This document shows, in pieces, positions 56,701-64,000 of a stretch of 64,000 bases of DNA. The stretch covers positions 5,293,001 to 5,357,000 of the forward strand of contig JARUPY010000465.1 of assembly GCA_029817715.1 (NCBI GenBank), read 5' to 3'. The DNA comes from Melastoma dodecandrum (Eukaryota; Streptophyta; Magnoliopsida; Myrtales; Melastomataceae). Below the pieces are notes generated by a model. The model was not told where the DNA came from and ran no database searches. It saw only the letters and a program-made list of their open reading frames with translations. The position numbers were made by a program, and so were the translations under genes. Each line of letters begins with the position of its first letter. Within the stretch, counting starts at the first letter, position 1.

Positions 56701-57957
56701 TAGCAAAACCAGCCACGATCCGCTTTGCCATCTCATTGGCGATTTCAAATCGGTGGCATATCTGACAACTTGATGTTAACAATGCTTTCTTACATGGAAC
56801 TCTCTGTGAGCCAGTCTTCATGAAGCAACCTTCGAGCTTCAAAGATCATCGCTACCCACACTATGTGTGTTGTCTGGTCAAATCTCTCTAAGGACTCAAG
56901 CAAGCTCCTCGTATCTGGTTACGAGCTTTCCGATCATCGCTTATTTCTCTAGGATTTCGACAATGTATTTCCGATACATCTCTATTCACTCTTGAACATG
57001 GTGATCGGATTCTTCTCCTATCATTTTACTCGATGACATCTTGATGGCAGGATCTGATGATGTTGTCCTCACAGCATAATACAACAGCTCAGTTCCCGAT
57101 TTGCAATGAAAAGCATTGGCTTCCTAGATCATTTTCTCAACATTCATATTCGTTGGACTACTGGTGAGTTATTTTTATCTCAGGCTTATTATGTTAAGAA
57201 GCTTTTGCAACTCTATCACATGTCCGACAGCAATGGAACGCCCACACCACTCTCTATTAAGCCTTCTGTGGAATCCTCCAACAGCGATGCCCTCCCTAAT
57301 CCAGCCCTCTTTCGTGAAATCGTGGGTGCTCTTCAATATGTCACTCTGACACGTTTATACATCGCATTTTCGATAAACTATCTAAGTCAGTTCTTACAAC
57401 GGCCGACATCACCGCACCTTCATCAAGCAAAGCAACTATTACTGTCTCAAAAGCTCTCTCAATGGATTGCCAATTCGTTCAACCGATACATCGCAACTCA
57501 CAACCTATGCGGAAGTTGATTGGGCAGGCCGCCCACGGCACGTCGCTCGACCACTGACGATGCAATTTTTCATGGTCACAACCTCATCTCTTGGCACTCC
57601 AAGAAGCAGGCCACGGTCTCTCGAAGCTCTACAAAAGCTGAATAGAGGGTTCTTGCCTATGTCGTGCCGAGGTTATCTGGTCGTCATCTCTTGCTCATGA
57701 GCTGCGTGTTCATCTCTCGCATCCTCTTTTGATTTGTTGCGACAATTTGAGAGCTACGTATCTCGTCGCAGATCCTATTCAGCGTCAACGTACCAAGCAT
57801 GTTGATATTAATTATTATTTCATTCGGGAACAGGTCCAATCTGATTCGATTGTCATCAAATATATTTCGACACGTGATCATAAAGATATTTTTACCAAGA
57901 TATTACAAGGCTTCGATTGCGAGAGTGATAATGTAAAGATTGTAATAAGTAGATTTT
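53732..57957 (+). pseudogene. Copia polyprotein remnants
   Basis: In order, separated by frameshifts and stops: gag (KLFGDNHQLWLSPMASYL at about 53940; HLTTQSMSDFLRTMKTLANQ at about 54270); protease (LDSGASHHMTSQ near 54820); pre-integrase (WHRRFCHPQLSTINLLHKQN near 55210); integrase (YTPEQNGVAKCRHRYLTSLA near 55660); RT (DKYKARLVAQGFRQWPGFDY near 56620, QLDVNNAFLHGTL near 56770 after a TGA); and RNase H ([18 protein letters not shown] near 57500). The YVDD region near 57020 is scrambled. It is not functional. Confidence 0.85.
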
Positions 57958-58029
57958 AATATTATTTGATTAGTGATGTATTATAATTGTGTAATTATCA
58001 ATTGAAAAATGTGATTTTGATATCTATCA
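57926..58029 (+). repeat. Copia 3' LTR, internally deleted (about 104 bp)
   Basis: Shares AGATTGTAAT and GTAATTATCAATTGA with the 5' LTR but lacks about 70 bp of its middle. Ends CTATCA. Confidence 0.6.
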
Positions 58030-58816
58030 AAAAATAAAGCGTTCGACAAGGCTGTAATCCTCCCAACGGGAGGCTGTCAGGAAAACAGAAACAACCCGGA
58101 CAGATCACACCCACAAAACATTTACAAAAGCTGAAAGATCGGTGGGATTAATAACAAACCTTCTCCTCCCTCGTTGATTCTTTCGACGAGGGTCAGTCTT
58201 TCCACTCCTTCTCGAAGACCAAAATGCAGAGACGCAAACAGAAAGTTGTTGGATGGGATTGGAGGGAAGGGTCTCCTTGATTTCTGTGCAACCGCAGTCG
58301 GTTTTTCGACGTCCCGTAGGAAGAGATGTTTATCCGATAATCACCCTCCTCCCTTCTTCGTGTCGGAACCAGCCATCCCTTCTTCCTTTTCCTATCTTCT
58401 TTGAGATTTCACTATTTCTTGTTTTGTTTCTTTTTCGTTGTTGTTGTCGTCGCTGTTCGATCGTCGTTGTTGTCGTTGTTGTTCCTTTGAAAGTCGAAGT
58501 GCATTGGGGAGATCGAGGAATTTGATTGCCATGTAAAGTTTGCGGCAAAACCCACAAAACCTCCCAAGTGAGAATTGCCAAAAGAAAGGAAGGGAAAACC
58601 GCGTGTTTTCAAATGCAAAAAACCCTTGGGAAATCCCCAGGAGGAAAACCCAGTTCGAGGAACGCGGTCTTGATGCCTGTCCCGATGGAAAGTTGCCGCC
58701 TTTGATAACGACGGGGAAGGGGAGGCAGCAGCTGGCCGGAAGAGAATTCGGAGCAAGGAACAGAGCGGAGAAAGATAATCTTCCTACATGTTTTGTTTGC
58801 GAGGTCAGAGGGTTGA

Positions 58817-60849
58817 ATGACTCCGCATAAGGGCAGCAACAGCCATGACAAATCCACTGTCACGAGTGGGTCGGCGGGGGCGGCCGGGACGGGGGATGGT
58901 AGTAACAACAACAACAACAGCGGCTCGGGGGTTGCTTTGAAGAAGGGTCCATGGACCGCGGCGGAGGATGCGGTGCTGATGGAGTACGTAAAGATCAATG
59001 GGGAGGGCAACTGGAATGCTGTTCAGAAGAACACGGGCCTCGCGAGGTGCGGGAAGAGCTGCCGGCTTAGGTGGACTAACCACCTGAGGCCGAACCTCAA
59101 GAAGGGGTCGTTCACCCCGGAGGAGGAGAGGCAGATCATAGAGCTGCATTCCCAGCTCGGCAACAAGTGGGCTCGCATGGCCGCCCAGGTACTTTAGATT
59201 GATCTTTTCTGGGGGTCTCTCTTAATTTGTTGTCGGAGGTTGGTGCGTTCTGTCTGAATGAGTTTTGCATTATTACACAGCCATTGATTTTGTCTGTTTT
59301 TAGGGGAAGATTCATGGCTTTTTCGTTCGTTCCTAAAAAGGATTAAAATGTGATTAGTTAGGGAAGTGTCTAATCGAAGGGGCTAAAAAATTGGTGTTTG
59401 TTTTCCGCCTGCGCTTGTTTCTTAGGGGATGCTTTGAAAACTAAATTATCAGGCGTGTTGAACTGAGGTTCGTGATGAATTTACGGGATGCAGCTGCCGG
59501 GGAGGACAGACAACGAAATCAAGAACTACTGGAACACGAGGATCAAGCGCCGGATCCGACAAGGCCTCCCTCTGTACCCGCATGACATTGTTCAGCAGCC
59601 ACAGCCGTCTCCGACGTCCTCCGCACCGAATTCACAGGCAACCATGCGAGGACTGGAACCCAATCCGTCAAATCCGATTAGACTCCAGTCTAGGCCGCCC
59701 CCTATCCAGGTTCTGTCGCCGAGCATGCGTTCAGCCCAGCTGCTAGCTAATGGTCCAATGTCTCTGTCGTTCTCCCCTCAGTTCGGACAGCACTACAACA
59801 GCTCCTTTTACAACCCATCCACATCCATGACTTCTCCCATGAGCAACCCATCCACATCCATGACTTCTCCCATGAGCAACCCTTTACAAATGACCCCTCC
59901 TCCTGTTCAAGCGTCCTCTCCTTCCTCAGGGTTCAAGAGGAGTTTCCATGACATAAGCCTGAATACCGGATTCTCCCCGTCCTTCCCGATGTCTCAGGGG
60001 TTCCATCTCCCTTCTCCGCACGCGACTCAGTCGCAGAGTCCCGGGTCCTTCCAGTACAGCCCCTTGACTTACAACCTGAACTCGCCCCAGAGTATGCAGA
60101 CCACGGATAGACTCTTGTCGCCTGCTTCCTCGGTTTACCCCACGAAAGCCGAGCTCCCTTCAAGCCAATTTTGTTCCCCCCAAATAGGAACTTCAGAGAT
60201 GCAGAGCATGCCGCATGGTAGTTGCGGGTTGCTGGAGGATTTGCTCGAGGAAGCGCACGCAATGGCATCCTGTGAGAGTACAAAGAGACAGAACTTGATG
60301 AATGTGCAAGATGAGAAACTTGACGTCTCTTTAAGGCAGAGTTGCGATTGGGATACTACCGGTGCCATTCCTCCTGCAGGTCAGTTCCTGGCAAAAGGAA
60401 TACATAGCCGCTCGAAACCCTGTTATAAACTTTTATCTGTTTTGATTTCCGATGCAGTTAGGCGAGACATGTCAGAGGGATTCATGCCTGCTGGACAATT
60501 GGTCAATGCCGATGCCAGCAACCCCTTCTTCCCAATGGTGCAAGACGGGATGAAGTATGACAGCGAAACAACTGAACAAATGCATTCCATACAAGACCAC
60601 TTGTCTAGGTTGCTGGATGCGGTTCCTTCCTCCATGCAAGTTTCATCCTCCGAATACAACAGCGGCCAAGAATCGATGAATGGTAATGGCCAGTCTTCAA
60701 GTTACACTTATCCTGCAGCCAATAATACTGCAGGAGAGGCCATTATGCCGCATCAACAACACATGGGATCATTATTTCCGATGGATAATGGTACCGGTCA
60801 CAGCCGGAATCACAGCTCTAACTCCTGGGACATGTCTGGATTTTGCTAG
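58817..60849 (+). CDS. GAMYB-type R2R3 MYB transcription factor, miR159 target
   Basis: GAMYBs mediate gibberellin-dependent transcription in anthers and aleurone. Exons 58817-59188, 59494-60379 and probably 60458-60849: 549 residues, or 575 if the last 78-bp intron is kept. The R2 repeat begins [20 protein letters not shown] near residue 40, ending [21 protein letters not shown]3 is [20 protein letters not shown] to [20 protein letters not shown]. Exon 2 also has GAMYB boxes ([25 protein letters not shown]) and AELPSSQF, encoded by the miR159 site. The Ser/Gln/Pro-rich remainder is the activation region. The ATG at 58817 precedes a Ser/Gly/Asn-rich leader. The copia relic ends about 790 bp upstream, so the promoter is compact or altered. 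Confidence 0.92.
59812..59877 (+). repeat. 33-bp exact tandem duplication in the MYB coding region
   Basis: Two identical 33-bp units encode [11 protein letters not shown] twice in frame in the activation region. Confidence 0.9.
60149..60169 (+). promoter_or_regulatory. miR159 target site
   Basis: The 21 bases have the core GAGCTCCCTTCAA followed by GCCAAT. As recalled, a perfect miR159 complement would differ at four positions: two at the 5' edge, one internal T-to-G and the last base. The cleavage-site centre is fully paired. It encodes AELPSSQF, the position of the site in known GAMYBs. Confidence 0.8.
60380..60457 (+). other. In-frame 78-bp intron or exitron in the MYB gene
   Basis: Donor GTCAGT after CCTGCAG, acceptor GATTTCCGATGCAG. 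The length is a multiple of three with no stop, so both spliced and retained forms stay open. The encoded insert ([18 protein letters not shown]) does not resemble GAMYB, so splicing is the likely normal state. Confidence 0.65.
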
Positions 60850-61408
60850 CCAACAAAGGCACAGAAATGCCCCCACTCATATACAAACATATGACCGCCA
60901 AGAAATTGGTTTTGCCAGCATGGAATTGCTGCTCCTGACAACTGTACAATATATTTAATCATGCCAAAAACTGACAAAGGTTTTCTGTAATCAAAGGTTA
61001 TCTTCCCTTTAAGGCATCAGTACCCAGATATTATTTTCAAAAGGAACTTGTATATCCTATTTGCATTGTCCACACTCTTTCTTGAATTAGAAGGTCTTCA
61101 TTTTACTTGTGATTCAATTTCTTAAGCATGATTACATCAGATGGCACACAGCCCTTGTGATACCTCACAAGCTCATTTTCCTCATCAGCAAAAGAAAAAA
61201 GTACTGCACAAAGCACTAATTGTATTAATGCAGTATTCGGCTTGCTCAAGCTTCTAATAATACCATGAGAATCCAAGACAATCAGTAAGAGTGCCAGTCT
61301 ACATGAAGGCTTAAATAATGCAAGAGGATACCCGTATTTACATCTTTCGGGTCTTACAGAGAGAGCAAGTATGTACATGGGTAAGGAGAACACGGCTTTT
61401 TTGTGTGC
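60850..61408. other. Convergent 3' flanks of MYB and ATG8
   Basis: No gene is seen; this is 3' UTR-type AT-rich sequence between two converging genes. Confidence 0.5.
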
Positions 61409-62254
<846 letters not shown>

Positions 62255-62880
62255 CTCTTCAATCCACAAATAGCAGAGAGGAAACAATCGAGGGAAGAAA
62301 TCGAAATCAGGGCTTCGCATAAAAACAAAAAAAATCGAAGGATCGGCAGCGCGAGAACGAGGCGGTTACGTGCTTTGGGGATTCGTCGATCGAACGGAGA
62401 CAGAGTACGATGAAGAAGTGGAAGAAGAGGTTTTTAACTTCTTGAACGGCTTCTTTGTTCTTTCCCTTTTCTGCTTGCTTGCTTGCTTTGCAGGGCAGGA
62501 TTGAATTTAAGGAAGGAGGTTAAGGTTAGTTTCATTGGGCTATAAACTGGGCTTACGGTCCATCATGCTTTTCGGCCCATCTATTGTCCCATATAATGGG
62601 CGCCATAAAGACGACGTCGCAGTGGTTTGTGAGACTCTGTTTTCTTCCATACTTATAATTAAAAAACATAAATTACTTATTTTACCGAATCTCCCGGACA
62701 ATGAATATTATTATAGCAAGAAAGGGAGAGAGAAAACTAAGAAACAAAAATTCCTGATTACAGACTTTTTCTTTCCACATTTACATGTTAAAAAGAATTT
62801 CCCTAATGTTTGACAAAATACACCAAGTTGTCTCCCTGAGTTTGGGAAGAAAAGCTGACAAAAAATTTGCTGTTGGTGTA
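62255..62880. other. Intergenic: ATG8 promoter and galactosyltransferase 3' flank
   Basis: No gene is seen. A CTTGCTTGCTTG stretch lies near 62475 in the ATG8 leader or promoter, and AT-rich sequence follows. Confidence 0.45.
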
Positions 62881-64000
62881 TCAAAACGAGGCGTTCCACA
62901 GCACGTTCCCTCCCTCACCGCATCGCCCGTGGACCTCCTTCATCCTCTCCACCGACCTGCATATGCCGCTGCAGCTCCAGTCGTAGGAAGCCACGCATAC
63001 ATTCCCCGCCTGAGCTTTCCACTCGCAGTCTGTCGAAACCCCCCATCGTGTCATCGCTTAGCCGTCACGGACAATGAACTCTCCTACCAGTTCCACAGAG
63101 AAAGTATTAAGACAGTAGTAAACTTTTACCTGGGGGAGTGCCACAGCAGAGCCTGCGATCATCGATATGCTCCACGTCCAAACCGATGAACCACGATCCC
63201 AGTGAAACATCTTCGTTAGCATACTTGTGCAAAACATGCCTGTCATCGTTCCAAATTGATAGTAAACTATCCCACGGTCGTCCTCATATATACTTATCAT
63301 TAAAATAACCCAAAAAAAATCTTGAAAGCCTACCGGTTAATTGATATGTAGGTGGCCAGATCTTTCGAGATAGCATATAGCTGCCCGGTAGCGTGTCGGA
63401 AATACCTGTTTCCCTCTTCTCCGAATTTCCAATGCTCAGGCTCATGGTACTTCACTCCCCTGGCAATCGGATGCACAGTACCGAGGACTATTATAGGAAG
63501 AAATGGCGTGTGATAGCCATGGATTGTCAAAGAGAGAATGTAGGTTTACTTTTGAGCAAGGACGGGACCGGATTTCATGCATCCAATATAAACTCGAGGT
63601 TTCAACCGGTGCCTCACCAGGGTAGCTCCAAGAGTGGCTGCAGAGTTTCCGTCAAGATGACTCCATTTCAGAGACACCAGGATCAAATATAACGCGTAAA
63701 ACGAGCGAGATAATAGATGTACCGATGTTCATGTGCACGTCATCATCCACCTTGACATAAAAATCAGCGTCCCACAGTGCAACAGCAGTTGCGAAGTATA
63801 TTTTAGTCTTGGCTGACAATTCAAGGTAACCTTCCACGTGTTCCTACTTTTCGGCAATCAAGGGTTAAGAGAGTGCATCAGAAGGTGTCAAGATGATGAT
63901 ACTATTGGAGGTATAAAGGAGAAACAAGATCAGTTGCTGCTGATAAGTACCAGTCTTAGAAAATCGCCGTGCTTTTTGTCCTCGGCTTCGATGGCTCTAT
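62881..64000 (-). CDS. GT31 beta-1,3-galactosyltransferase, 3' exons only
   Basis: Golgi type II glycosyltransferase of family GT31 (plant B3GALT group), which extends beta-1,3-galactan chains, e.g. on arabinogalactan proteins. Visible exons: from beyond the window to 63951, then 63843-63723, 63637-63550, 63459-63334, 63239-63130 and 63029-62881, all in phase. Protein: [56 protein letters not shown] (with the metal-binding DDD), [74 protein letters not shown] and an end at NVLWNASF. The membrane anchor and N-terminal half lie right of the window. No lesion in the visible part. Confidence 0.92.

Larger units (their letters stand above)
53544..58029 (+). mobile_element. Ty1/copia LTR retrotransposon, decayed, 4.5 kb
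   Basis: Related terminal sequences at 53544-53718 and 57926-58029 are the LTRs. AGGTATCAAGAA at 53719 resembles the initiator-Met tRNA primer site TGGTATCAGAGC. Between them lie broken gag, protease, integrase, RT and RNase H segments in copia order (integrase before RT). No clear target duplication remains. It ends about 790 bp before the GAMYB-like ATG. Confidence 0.85.

Noticed and set aside
58412..59149. Minus-strand frames over the MYB first exon and leader
   Set aside because: They are shadows of Ser/Asn/Gly codons and of the trinucleotide-rich leader; the plus strand encodes the MYB repeats.

Overview
The window is nuclear DNA of a flowering plant, probably a eudicot; I cannot name the species. 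Evidence: many short GT-AG introns; plant-specific genes (GDP-L-galactose phosphorylase with its leader uORF, a GAMYB-type R2R3 MYB with a miR159 site, an ABA-type MAPKKK, plastid branching enzyme 3, a DOMON/cytochrome b561 relic); and plant Ty3, Ty1 and hAT elements. Exon boundaries were set by reading splice sites and frames by eye.

1-8.3 kb, all on the minus strand: the 5' exons of a PP4 catalytic subunit (cut by the window edge), a MAP65 gene broken in exons 2-4, and an intact mitochondrial GrpE gene. 8.7-12.7 kb: a GDSL-lipase relic split by a 3.4-kb decayed hAT transposon. 13-18.5 kb: a small unrecognised gene, an eroded EHD (EH-domain GTPase) pseudogene carrying a 132-bp insertion, and a GH17/X8 beta-1,3-glucanase with a frameshift and a stop. 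20.6-34 kb, minus strand: plastid aspartate carbamoyltransferase, GDP-L-galactose phosphorylase with a conserved non-AUG uORF, the 21-exon branching enzyme 3 gene, and a DOMON-cytochrome b561 relic.

35.1-48.1 kb is one nearly pristine Ty3/gypsy retrotransposon of Tat type (LTRs 979 bp each with one difference seen, 5-bp target duplication). It has intact gag-protease and pol frames. Between pol and the 3' LTR it carries a six-exon antisense gene with its own TATA box, encoding a plant-mobile-domain protein with a coiled-coil tail. This is the most unusual object in the window.

48-64 kb: an intronless MAPKKK gene with ABRE/G-box elements upstream, a BAP31-like ER protein, an unrecognised small membrane protein, a small minus-strand ORF, a decayed Ty1/copia element ending about 0.8 kb before a GAMYB-like gene, an ATG8 gene, and the 3' exons of a GT31 beta-1,3-galactosyltransferase (cut by the right edge).

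Intact housekeeping genes (PP4, GrpE, PYRB, GGP, BE3, ATG8) alternate with at least five broken genes (MAP65, GDSL, EHD, GH17, CYBDOM). That pattern suits gradual loss of duplicate genes after a genome duplication, although assembly errors cannot be excluded from sequence alone.
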